30,207 nucleotides of DNA from CADEEX01 sp040081555 (GTDB lineage: Bacteria; Acidobacteriota; Vicinamibacteria; Vicinamibacterales; CAVVIG01). Each line of letters begins with the position of its first letter. Positions within the stretch are counted from its first letter, which is position 1. The stretch lies in assembly GCA_040081555.1 (NCBI GenBank), contig JBEBGG010000033.1, forward strand, positions 1-30,207, written 5' to 3'. The notes beneath the pieces are model-generated. The model saw nothing but the letters and a program-made list of their open reading frames with translations, was not told the origin of the DNA and did no database searches. Below, in pieces: positions 8,174 through 15,613 of this stretch. Position numbers and translations under genes: made by a program.

Positions 8174-9567
8174 TACGCGTGTACCTCTTCGAGCATGGCG
8201 CGCACGTCGACCACTTCACCCGAGACAGCGGCGGCTGCGACCATCGATGGACTCATCAGCAGCGTACGACCCGTGGGGCTGCCTTGCCGTCCTTTGAAGT
8301 TACGGTTTGACGACGAGGCGCACATCTGTTGGCCTTCGAGCTTGTCGGGGTTCATCGCCAGGCACATGGAGCAGCCGGCGCCGCGCCATTCGAAGCCCGC
8401 CTGGATGAATACCTGGTCGAGCCCCTTGGCGATGGCCGCACGACTCACCGCCTGCGAGCCTGGCACGACCAGCGCCTTGACGTGAGGTGCCACACGGCGC
8501 CCCCTGACGATCTTGGCCGCTTCCTCGAGATCCGAAAGGCGGCCGTTGGTGCACGAGCCGATGAAGGCCACATCGATCTTCGTGCCCGCCACTTTCGACC
8601 CGGCCGTGAAGCCCATGAAGGCCAGCGCTTCTTCGTCGGCGTTCTGAGCGATCGACTCGCCGATACCCACAGACTGTCCGGGGTTGATTCCCCACGTGAC
8701 GGTCGGCTCGATCGTGGAGGCGTCCAGCGAGACGCGATCGTCGTAGACGGCGTCGGGCGTTGAGGCCAGCTGCTTCCACCATTCGACGGCCCTCTTGAAC
8801 GCTGCACCTTGCGGCGCGAAGGGGCGCCCTTCGATGTAGCGGAACGTGGTCTCGTCCGGGTTGATATAACCGACCCGCGCGCCACCTTCGATCGACATGT
8901 TGCAGATGGTCATGCGCTCGTCGATCGTCATACGGTCGATGGTGGAGCCGCCGTATTCGTAGGCGAAGCCGACGCCACCCTGGACGCCAAGCTGGCGAAT
9001 GATGGTGAGAATGACGTCTTTGGCGAAGACGCCCGGCCGGAGGTGGCCGTTGACGTCGATGCGACGCACCTTGAGAGGATCGAGTGCCAGGCTTTGCGAT
9101 GCGAGCACGTCGCGCACCTGCGAGGTGCCGATGCCAAAGGCAATCGCGCCGAGGGCGCCGTGCGTGGAGGTATGACTGTCGCCGCAGGCAATGGTCATGC
9201 CCGGCTGGGTGAGGCCCATCTCGGGGCCAATCACGTGAACGATGCCCTGGTGTTCGCCGCCGGAGGCCCCAGGGGCATAGAGCTGGATGCCGTATTCACG
9301 GCAATTGCGCTCGAGCACCGAGGTCATCTCTTCTGCGGTGAGGTCGATGAAGGGCCGCTTCTGGACGCTGGTCGGCACGATGTGGTCGACCGTGGCGAAG
9401 GTGCGCTCGGGGAACGCCACGCGCCAGCCGTGCTGACGAATCATGTCGAAGGCCTGCGGGCTGGTGACTTCGTGAATTAGGTGCAGGCCGACGAAGAGCT
9501 GCGTCTGTCCGCTGGCCAGGGTGCGCACAGCATGCGCGTCCCACACATTGTGAAAGAGGGTAGGCAT
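8173..9567 (-). CDS. leuC: 3-isopropylmalate dehydratase large subunit
   Basis: 464 residues, full length for the aconitase-family large subunit. Cluster ligands for the [4Fe-4S] centre are visible: C339 in FIGSCTNGR, and C399 and C402 in GAGCSMCLAMNPD. Other family blocks include IACGDSHTSTHGALG (127-141), TVDHIVPTS (59-67) and the N-terminal LFHNVWDAHAV. It partners LeuD, whose gene overlaps by one base. No leuB (3-isopropylmalate dehydrogenase) lies in the window, so the leucine pathway is split here into leuA and leuCD units and leuB must be elsewhere. Confidence 0.97.
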   Translation of the reverse strand: MPTLFHNVWDAHAVRTLASGQTQLFVGLHLIHEVTSPQAFDMIRQHGWRVAFPERTFATVDHIVPTSVQKRPFIDLTAEEMTSVLERNCREYGIQLYAPGASGGEHQGIVHVIGPEMGLTQPGMTIACGDSHTSTHGALGAIAFGIGTSQVRDVLASQSLALDPLKVRRIDVNGHLRPGVFAKDVILTIIRQLGVQGGVGFAYEYGGSTIDRMTIDERMTICNMSIEGGARVGYINPDETTFRYIEGRPFAPQGAAFKRAVEWWKQLASTPDAVYDDRVSLDASTIEPTVTWGINPGQSVGIGESIAQNADEEALAFMGFTAGSKVAGTKIDVAFIGSCTNGRLSDLEEAAKIVRGRRVAPHVKALVVPGSQAVSRAAIAKGLDQVFIQAGFEWRGAGCSMCLAMNPDKLEGQQMCASSSNRNFKGRQGSPTGRTLLMSPSMVAAAAVSGEVVDVRAMLEEVHA

Positions 9568-9598
9568 AAGGCTATCCCCCTAGCATAGCGCGATCGTC

Positions 9599-10414
9599 CT
9601 AGAACCTCACGCGAAGGCCGCCGGCCACCGTGATGCCCCCGGTCTCGACCCTGGCGCTGGCGCCAGTGTTGCCAGCCAGGGTGACGGCACCTCGCGAGAA
9701 GCGGGCGAGCACGCCAAGTGCCAGTTTCGGTGTCATCCAGCGGCTCAGATCGACGCCCGCGTTGAAGCCCAGTCCGATGCCGGTGGCCTTGGCCGTCGCC
9801 GCCCCGGCCAACGTGGCGGTGTCGAATGGATAGGTCGAGTCGTAATTGAGGTCGGAGATGAGGTCCTGCGTGACGAGGAAGACAGACGGGCCGCCAAAGA
9901 GGGCGAGTTCCGTTCTTTGGGAAAACGGCACCGTGATTCCCACGTTTCCGTGGAAGCCCGCCTCCAGGTTCGTAAGTCCGGTGATGGTGCCCGCGACCGC
10001 GCGGCCCTGGCCGAAATAGAACGGGTGGGGAATCGTCGCCGTCAATTCGCCGGCGAGCTTCCTCGGCACGAGGGCCGCCGAAGCGCCGGCCCACGCTCTC
10101 TTGCCCAGCCTGTAGGTCAGGCCAACCTCGCCGACACCGCCGCGGCTCAGGTCAATGACGTTGTGAATGGGAGCGTCTTCCTGATTAATCGTGAGCGAAC
10201 CGTCTTCGGTCGAGGTGTTCGAGCTGATCTGCGCACCGCCGTTGAGGCTGAGGCGAAACTTCGGTTCGACTGGCGCCCGGAGCGACAGCGGTGGGAGCGG
10301 GCGCAGGGGTTGTTGTGGCTGCGGCAGGAGCGGCCGTCGAGGCCGACTCTGTGCCTGGGCTGCTACCGGAATTGCAGCGCTGGCGATAAGCACGAAGGCG
10401 AGCAGGCCGCGCAT
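9599..10414 (-). CDS. outer-membrane beta-barrel protein
   Basis: 271 residues from the ATG that shares a base with the protease stop (TGATG). The open frame runs further upstream inside the protease gene, but that part is Arg/His-rich shadow. A signal peptide (MRGLLAFVLIASAAIPVAAQAQ) is followed by a proline-rich linker (about 23-50). The rest consists of alternating amphipathic strands with many Gly and aromatic residues, and the protein ends GGLRVRF with a C-terminal Phe as in BamA-inserted barrels. It resembles opacity-type or OmpA-like barrels of about 8-10 strands. No enzymatic motif is seen. Co-expression with the secreted protease suggests an envelope or secretion-related role, but this is inference. 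Confidence 0.75.
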   Translation of the reverse strand: MRGLLAFVLIASAAIPVAAQAQSRPRRPLLPQPQQPLRPLPPLSLRAPVEPKFRLSLNGGAQISSNTSTEDGSLTINQEDAPIHNVIDLSRGGVGEVGLTYRLGKRAWAGASAALVPRKLAGELTATIPHPFYFGQGRAVAGTITGLTNLEAGFHGNVGITVPFSQRTELALFGGPSVFLVTQDLISDLNYDSTYPFDTATLAGAATAKATGIGLGFNAGVDLSRWMTPKLALGVLARFSRGAVTLAGNTGASARVETGGITVAGGLRVRF

Positions 10415-12033
10415 CAGTTCACGCCCACCGCGGTCCATGCCTGAGTGACGGCGCGCTCGGCGTTGCTGTTGATGCCGTAGAGATCGCGCGCTGCCTGAAT
10501 CGTGACGGCGCGGGCGACGGCGTAGGTGGCATTGGACGGCATCAACAGGGTGAAGGCACGGTACGCCACCCTCTCGATCTGCTCGCGGTTGGCCCGGCCG
10601 ACGCCCGTGACCGAGAGACCGGACGTGCGGTTGATACCGCCTTCGATCGCCAGGTAGTACCACTGGTTGCCGATGCCGGAGTTGGTGTGCACACCACCGT
10701 TGTCGGCTGCGCTGGTGGAGCGCAGGCTGTAGTGATCAGGGTCGCCGGTGGCCAATGGATTCGCCATCGAACGGATGCCGCCCGGCGTGACGACGTCTTC
10801 CCCAACAAGATAGTCGGCCCTCAGCGGCCCATCACCCACGGGCTGGTAGAAGAACTCGATGGCCGTGCCCATCATGTCGGAGAATGACTCGTTGAGGGCA
10901 CCAGATTCTCCTGAGTAGATCAGGTGCGATGTGTAGTCCGTCACGCCGTGCGTCAGTTCATGACCGACGACGTCCAAGGCGCCGGCGAGATAGTTCCAGC
11001 TCTGCCCATTGAAGGTCTGGCCCGGCGGCAGGCCTTCGCCATAGAGCATCACGCCGCTGCCGTAGTATCCGGCATTGCGGTAGTAGCTGCTGCGGGTGTC
11101 GGCCGACTGCGACGCGTAGTCGGCGCGGACGGCGGGATGTACCACGCTCAGGAGGCGGAGGTTGTTGTTGTCCAGCCCCCTTCGGCCAAACCGCTTGTAG
11201 TAGTAGTCGTAGGTGTAGCCCGCGTAGACGTGGGCATCGACGGTCGCCTGGTCCGTCCACACACCGTCGGTGTCAACGGCGCGATCGGCGGCGCTCAGTT
11301 GGATGCGGTTGTTCAGGAAGTCGATCGTGCGCTGCAGGTTGCCTTTCATGTCGAAGGTCTGCAGCGATGGCGGGCGTAAGGGATCGCTGGCGGTAAAGAC
11401 ACCGCCGGTCTCCGTCGTGCTCATCTTCTTCGTGTCGTTCAATACACCCGTGCCGCGACCGACGGCCGCCTGACGCTGCACGGCATCGAGGCGATCGACG
11501 ATGGCACCGGTCGTGGCGTCGACGACGTACTCGGTGCCACCGGCGAGCGTAAAGACCTTGGCGCGATACAACAGCCGGTAGCGGCCGTCCACCGCAACGA
11601 TCGTGAGGGCCGGCAGGTTCAGGGGCCCGAGTTCGACGCCGGAGTCCTGCGCGATGATTGTGGCCGCCTGGTCAACGCTGATCGCGGCCGTCGTGTCGAT
11701 GTCGATGTGCTCGTAAACGGCGCCGAACATCGAGATCGTCGAGCCGGATTCAGACTGGCGGGTGACATCTCCCCCGTAGACCGGAATGCCTCGGTGATAT
11801 TGAGTGAGCCGCTCGTGTGTGCGTCGCGGCAGCATGGGATCGACGTCCGTGCGTCGTCGTTGCAGGTCGCGGTGTCGGATCATGCCGTCGACGGTGAGAT
11901 CCGCTGCGCGCAGTGATTGTCCGGTCGGGAATGCCAGCCTGGCTGGGCCGCTCTGAGCGTGAGGCGCGCGGCCGATGACAAGCGCGCCAGCTAGCGTAAC
12001 CAGCATCACGCCCATTACTTTCCAAAGACTCAA
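10414..12033 (-). CDS. secreted M4 (thermolysin family) zinc metalloprotease precursor
   Basis: 539 residues if translation starts at the TTG at 12033. That codon follows a strong AGGAGGA Shine-Dalgarno (12044-12038) at ideal spacing and gives the signal peptide MSLWKVMGVMLVTLAGALVIGRAPHAQ. The ATG at 12075 lies upstream of the ribosome site and would add a non-signal-like tail. The propeptide holds FTP (LTQYHRGIPVYGGDV) and PepSY-like (ISVDQAATIIAQD) regions. The catalytic domain has HELTH at 358-362 (zinc H358 and H362, base E359), the third ligand E382 in GALNESFSD, exactly 20 residues after H362 as in thermolysin, and the transition-state His in GVHTNSGIGN (H449). All key residues are present. 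It is an exported endopeptidase activated by propeptide removal. The beta-barrel gene overlaps its 3' end. Confidence 0.95.
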   Translation of the reverse strand: MSLWKVMGVMLVTLAGALVIGRAPHAQSGPARLAFPTGQSLRAADLTVDGMIRHRDLQRRRTDVDPMLPRRTHERLTQYHRGIPVYGGDVTRQSESGSTISMFGAVYEHIDIDTTAAISVDQAATIIAQDSGVELGPLNLPALTIVAVDGRYRLLYRAKVFTLAGGTEYVVDATTGAIVDRLDAVQRQAAVGRGTGVLNDTKKMSTTETGGVFTASDPLRPPSLQTFDMKGNLQRTIDFLNNRIQLSAADRAVDTDGVWTDQATVDAHVYAGYTYDYYYKRFGRRGLDNNNLRLLSVVHPAVRADYASQSADTRSSYYRNAGYYGSGVMLYGEGLPPGQTFNGQSWNYLAGALDVVGHELTHGVTDYTSHLIYSGESGALNESFSDMMGTAIEFFYQPVGDGPLRADYLVGEDVVTPGGIRSMANPLATGDPDHYSLRSTSAADNGGVHTNSGIGNQWYYLAIEGGINRTSGLSVTGVGRANREQIERVAYRAFTLLMPSNATYAVARAVTIQAARDLYGINSNAERAVTQAWTAVGVN

Positions 12034-12037
12034 ACAG

Positions 12038-12044
12038 TCCTCCT
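12038..12044 (-). promoter_or_regulatory. ribosome binding site fixing the TTG start of the M4 protease
   Basis: AGGAGGA on the minus strand, with AGGAGG followed by five bases and TTG at 12033. It is among the strongest Shine-Dalgarno matches in the window, and no ATG or GTG is correctly spaced from it. Confidence 0.8.
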
Positions 12045-12086
12045 GTCGGTGGTTGCGCAGCTGGCACCGCGGCACGCAGTGTCGCC

Positions 12087-12095
12087 ACTATAACA
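12087..12095 (-). promoter_or_regulatory. possible extended -10 promoter of the M4 protease
   Basis: The minus strand reads TGTTATAGT, a TGn-TATAGT extended -10 element about 54 bases before the TTG start. No good -35 hexamer lies 16-18 bases upstream, where the sequence is a G-run. This is pattern-based only. Confidence 0.3.
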
Positions 12096-12120
12096 GCCCC
12101 CCTCCACTGTAGGTCGCATA

Positions 12121-12138
12121 CGCCGAGTCAGCTCGGCG
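12121..12138. repeat. perfect inverted repeat between protease and biotin locus
   Basis: CGCCGAG-TCAG-CTCGGCG: a perfect 7-bp stem with a four-base loop in the spacer between the divergent protease and permease-fragment genes. There is no T-tract on either side, so it is not a canonical terminator. It could be an operator or a 5'-UTR hairpin. Confidence 0.5.
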
Positions 12139-12205
12139 ACGGTCACTCTGACGCTGAGCAAGGTGACCGGTGAGTCCGAACACCTCGGGGATATGCTGGT
12201 GGACA

Positions 12206-12523
12206 ATGATTCTGTCGGTGTGGGACTGCCTGTTCTATTCGTCGCTTGGCCCGGTGGTGACGCGGTCGGTGGCCATTGCCGGAGTGCTGCTGGTATTCTG
12301 CTACCTGATTGTTCCCCCGGTCGGGGTCGTGGCCTGGGCCCCGCGCATCGGCCCTCGGCTGGCGACCAGCTGGGTGATGGGCGTCATCGTTTCGATGGCG
12401 GGGATGTACTTTTCAGTCCAATTCGATTTACCCACGGGCGCCACGATTGTCTGCACGTTTGGCCTGGCGCTCATCATGATGGCTCTGCTTAGACCGTTCA
12501 TCATCAGACATGCAGTGTCGTAA
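12206..12523 (+). CDS. C-terminal fragment of an ABC-3 family metal-ion permease (probable gene remnant)
   Basis: 105 residues from the ATG at 12206; a GTG twelve codons upstream is also open and preceded by an in-frame stop. The sequence reads as the last third of a ZnuB/TroC/MntB-type permease: WDCLFYSSLGPVVTRSVAIA, then GVLLVFCYLIVPPVGVVAWA, and DLPTGATIV, with three membrane helices (about 20-46, 56-75 and 81-100). A full permease is about 270-300 residues; the N-terminal two-thirds are missing, because the DNA just upstream is the divergent protease promoter region. No ATP-binding or solute-binding partner is nearby. It is either a decayed remnant or a standalone membrane protein derived from one. 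Its last 14 bases overlap the zinc-ribbon gene. Confidence 0.6.
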   Translation: MILSVWDCLFYSSLGPVVTRSVAIAGVLLVFCYLIVPPVGVVAWAPRIGPRLATSWVMGVIVSMAGMYFSVQFDLPTGATIVCTFGLALIMMALLRPFIIRHAVS

Positions 12524-12701
12524 CTGTAGAACCGAGATCGCCGAGAAGGCGCTGATCTGCTATCGGTGCGGGACCGCCACCACCGAAGCGAAACACCAGC
12601 CGTTTGTTGCGGCGCCAACCCGCCGCGTGCCGCTGGTCGTATGGCTCGTGATCGTGGTGGTGTTGCTGGCGATGCTCGGTTGGTTCTTGCTACACTTCTG
12701 A
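12510..12701 (+). CDS. zinc-ribbon single-pass membrane microprotein
   Basis: 63 residues. The N-terminus has two CxxC knuckles, C3-R-N-C6 and C17-Y-R-C20, typical of a short zinc ribbon, followed by a linker rich in Ala/Thr/Pro and one strong membrane helix (about 42-60, VPLVVWLVIVVVLLAMLGWF). The soluble ribbon would face the cytoplasm if the basic residues before the helix (TRRV) stay inside. It overlaps the permease fragment upstream by 14 bases, and bioB starts three bases after its stop, so it is the probable leader cistron of the biotin operon. The function is unknown; nothing in it suggests a catalytic role in biotin synthesis. Confidence 0.75.
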   Translation: MQCRNCRTEIAEKALICYRCGTATTEAKHQPFVAAPTRRVPLVVWLVIVVVLLAMLGWFLLHF

Positions 12702-12704
12702 ATC

Positions 12705-13706
12705 GTGACTCCTGCTGCAACACGCGCAACGCTCCGGCACAATTGGTCACTCGCTGAAATCGAGAGCACCTACAACTCGTCCCTGCCCGATCTCGTGTTT
12801 CGCGCGCAAACCATCCACCGCGAGCACCATAAGGCGGACGAGGTACAGGGGTGCATGCTCCTGAGCATCAAGACCGGCGGCTGTCCGGAAGACTGCGCCT
12901 ATTGCCCGCAGTCGGCGCACTACAAGACCGATGTCACCCGGACGGACTTGGCGTCGCTCGATGAGGTGACCGACGCAGCCACTCGCGCCAAAGAGCAGGG
13001 CGCCACACGCTTCTGCATGGGCGCGGCCTGGCGCGACGCACCGAAGGGTAAGCAGTTTAACGACGTCCTCGACATGGTGCGCGTTGTTCGTGGGCTCGGC
13101 ATGGAGGCGTGCTGCACGCTCGGCATGCTGACGCAGGAGCAGGCGAATCAACTGGCCCATGCAGGACTGAGCGCCTACAACCACAACCTCGACACGTCGC
13201 CGGAGTTTTACGGCAACATCATCACCACACGCACCTACGACGAGCGGCTGAACACGCTCAAGCGAGTGCGCGAAGCGGGAATTACGGTCTGCTCTGGGGG
13301 CATCATCGGTATGGGCGAGAGCCGGACGGCCCGCTGCCGCATGCTGCAGCAGTTGTCGTCGCTCGATCCGCACCCAGAGAGCGTGCCGGTCAATATGCTG
13401 GTCGCTGTCGAAGGAACGCCGCTGGCGGGAACCAAGCCAGAGGACCCTCTGGAACTGGTACGCACCATCGCAACGGCGCGCATTCTGATGCCGGCGTCGT
13501 TTGTTCGTTTGAGTGCCGGGCGGCTGTCCCTCACTGACGAAGCGCAGGCGCTCTGTTTCCTCGCCGGAGCCAACTCAGTGTTTCTTGGCGAGCGTCTACT
13601 GACCACACCCAACCCTGGAGTCACGCACGACGAGGCGCTCTTCGATCGGCTGGGCATGCGCCTGACGACGACCGGCGCTCCGGCGCCCGTGCATGCCGGC
13701 GGCTAG
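12705..13706 (+). CDS. bioB: biotin synthase (radical SAM)
   Basis: 333 residues from a GTG three bases after the zinc-ribbon stop; no ATG in frame fits the conserved N-terminus (NWSLAEIESTYNSSLPDLVF). It inserts sulfur into dethiobiotin to form biotin. The radical-SAM motif C60-P-E-D-C64-A-Y-C67 binds the [4Fe-4S]-SAM cluster. The blocks RFCMGAAWR, EACCTLGML and TVCSGGIIGMGE, and the Arg in VRLSAGR, match the ligands of the auxiliary [2Fe-2S] cluster that is sacrificed as sulfur donor. Length and order are normal. It overlaps bioF by 14 bases. Confidence 0.97.
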   Translation: MTPAATRATLRHNWSLAEIESTYNSSLPDLVFRAQTIHREHHKADEVQGCMLLSIKTGGCPEDCAYCPQSAHYKTDVTRTDLASLDEVTDAATRAKEQGATRFCMGAAWRDAPKGKQFNDVLDMVRVVRGLGMEACCTLGMLTQEQANQLAHAGLSAYNHNLDTSPEFYGNIITTRTYDERLNTLKRVREAGITVCSGGIIGMGESRTARCRMLQQLSSLDPHPESVPVNMLVAVEGTPLAGTKPEDPLELVRTIATARILMPASFVRLSAGRLSLTDEAQALCFLAGANSVFLGERLLTTPNPGVTHDEALFDRLGMRLTTTGAPAPVHAGG

Positions 13707-14850
13707 TTCGCTCGCTTCGCGGACCAGGCGACACCTCGCGGACCTTCAGGCGCAGGGGCTTGGCCGGGTGATGAGTGCGCCATCGGGCACTGACCTTTCC
13801 TCAAACGACTACCTCGGGCTCGCTGCCGACAGTCGCGTTCGGGCCGCGTTCATTCGCGGCATCGAGCGCGAAGGCGTGGGCAGCACTGGGTCCCGACTGC
13901 TGCGGGGCGACCGCGACGCCTTCACTGAGATTGAACAGCAGTTCGCGCACTTCAAGGGCACCGAGCGGGCGCTGTTCTTTTCGTCCGGATACTTGGCTAA
14001 CCTGGCCGTACTCACTGCCTTCGGTGAAGCCGGCGATTTGATCTGTTCTGACGTCCGCAATCACGCCAGCCTGATCGACGCGTCGCGTCTGGCAAGAGCG
14101 CGCGTTGTGGTCACGCCGCACAGCGATGTCGCGGCGGTCGACGCCGTGCTGCGCGACGAAGCGCCCGCCGGCGTGGCCTTGGTGGTTGTCGAATCGCTCT
14201 ACAGCATGGACGGCGACGTCGCTCCGCTGGCCGATCTCGCCATCGTCTGCGCACGTCACCACGCGACGCTCATCGTTGACGAGGCGCACGCCGTCGGCGT
14301 GCGCGGCGATCGTGGCACCGGCCTGCTGGAAGAGTGCGGACTGGATTCCAATGCGTGCCTCTCGATCAACACGGCCGGCAAGGCGCTCGGCGTGAGTGGG
14401 GCGTTTGTGGCCGGTCCGGCCTGGGCCATCGAGTACCTGGTCCAGCGCGCACGGCCATTTATCTTCTCGACCGCCGCGCCACCTGCCGTGGCCTACGCGC
14501 TCAAGGAGAGCCTCTCGATTGTCGGCCGGGAGCCGGAGCGACGAGCGCAGTTGAAGTCGCGCTCACGATACCTTCGTCGGGCCCTGCGCCAAATCGGACT
14601 CGTGATTGAGGACTCGGATTCGCACATTGTGCCCATCGTGATTGGCGACAACAGCCGCGCGGTGGCCGTGGCGACCGCGCTGCAGGCCGGTGGCTTCGAC
14701 GTACGTGCCATCAGGCCGCCGACCGTGCCCCACGGCACGGCTCGGCTCAGGGTCTCGATGAACGCGATGCTTTCAGAGGCCACGCTTGATGGCTTCGTCA
14801 CCGCCCTGGCGGCTGCCCTTCGAGAACGCGCGACGACGGTGCATGTCTGA
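13693..14850 (+). CDS. bioF: 8-amino-7-oxononanoate synthase
   Basis: 385 residues, normal for this PLP-dependent alpha-oxoamine synthase, which joins L-alanine to pimeloyl-CoA or pimeloyl-ACP. Features are SSNDYLGLA (36-44), GSTGSRLLRGD, FFSSGYLANLAV, VDEAHAVGVRG (the PLP-contact Asp-Glu-Ala-His) and TAGKALGVSGAF with the Schiff-base lysine at K230. The start ATG lies inside the end of bioB (14-base overlap) and the stop overlaps the bioD start by 8 bases, so the four enzymes are tightly coupled. No bioC, bioH or bioI gene for making the pimeloyl precursor is present in the window. Confidence 0.95.
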   Translation: MPAASSLASRTRRHLADLQAQGLGRVMSAPSGTDLSSNDYLGLAADSRVRAAFIRGIEREGVGSTGSRLLRGDRDAFTEIEQQFAHFKGTERALFFSSGYLANLAVLTAFGEAGDLICSDVRNHASLIDASRLARARVVVTPHSDVAAVDAVLRDEAPAGVALVVVESLYSMDGDVAPLADLAIVCARHHATLIVDEAHAVGVRGDRGTGLLEECGLDSNACLSINTAGKALGVSGAFVAGPAWAIEYLVQRARPFIFSTAAPPAVAYALKESLSIVGREPERRAQLKSRSRYLRRALRQIGLVIEDSDSHIVPIVIGDNSRAVAVATALQAGGFDVRAIRPPTVPHGTARLRVSMNAMLSEATLDGFVTALAAALRERATTVHV

Positions 14851-15613
14851 GCGCTCGCGCGCTGGGTTGTTCGTCACAGGCACTGACACCGGTGTCGGCA
14901 AGACCGTGGTGTCTGCCGCGTTGCTGGGGCGCCTGCGGACACAGGGCCGGACTCGCTACTGGAAGCCGGTGCAGACGGGGATCGAGCAGGACGATGACAG
15001 TACCACTGTCGGTCGGTTGAGCGGCTGTGCCGCGCGCGAGATCTTCCAGGCCGGCATCCGGTTGCTGCGTCCACTGTCGCCACATCAGGCGGCACGACTG
15101 TCCGGAACGTACATCCATTTCGAGGACCTGATGACGCTCGCCTCGGCGCAGCCCTCCGGCGAATGCTGGGTGGTCGAAGGCGCTGGTGGCGTACTGGTGC
15201 CTCTGAATGATCACCAACTGATGGTCGACCTCATGACGGCCCTTGTGTTACCTGTCGTCGTGGTCGCGCGCACCGGTATCGGCACCATCAACCACACACT
15301 GCTGACGCTCGAAGCGCTCCGGGCGCGCGCCCTCACTATCGCCGGTGTTGTGATGGTGGGGGAGCCTCATCCTGACAACCGCGAGGCGATTGAGCGTTAT
15401 GGGCACACGACGGTTGTTGGCGAACTGCCGATGCTCGACTCCTTGACGCCGGAAACTCTGGCGCTTGCGGCGGCAGACTGGCGGTGGGATGTGTTGGAGG
15501 CCTTGGTCTGGCCCGAAACCACGACATCGCATAGCCAGGGTGCTGCCACGGCGCACGGCACAAATACTGCGATCGCACAGAGCCCGGACGAGACGCCGGG
15601 ACGGCCCCGATGA
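14843..15613 (+). CDS. bioD: dethiobiotin synthetase
   Basis: 256 residues from the ATG overlapping the bioF stop; the in-frame ATG further upstream lies inside bioF and gives no family sequence. It closes the ureido ring of dethiobiotin from diaminopelargonate, CO2 and ATP. The P-loop GTDTGVGKT is at 13-21, YWKPVQTG follows, and CWVVEGAGGVLVPL (about 109-122) carries the substrate-binding Glu. Family members average about 220-230 residues; here a 25-30 residue Ser/Thr/Ala/Gln-rich tail without secondary-structure character extends the C-terminus. The stop overlaps the bioA start in ATGA. Confidence 0.94.
   Translation: MSERSRAGLFVTGTDTGVGKTVVSAALLGRLRTQGRTRYWKPVQTGIEQDDDSTTVGRLSGCAAREIFQAGIRLLRPLSPHQAARLSGTYIHFEDLMTLASAQPSGECWVVEGAGGVLVPLNDHQLMVDLMTALVLPVVVVARTGIGTINHTLLTLEALRARALTIAGVVMVGEPHPDNREAIERYGHTTVVGELPMLDSLTPETLALAAADWRWDVLEALVWPETTTSHSQGAATAHGTNTAIAQSPDETPGRPR

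Noticed and set aside
12163..12492. Alternative 109-codon frame over the permease fragment
   Set aside because: It reads Gly/Arg-rich sequence, while the overlapping frame gives recognisable ABC-3 membrane helices.
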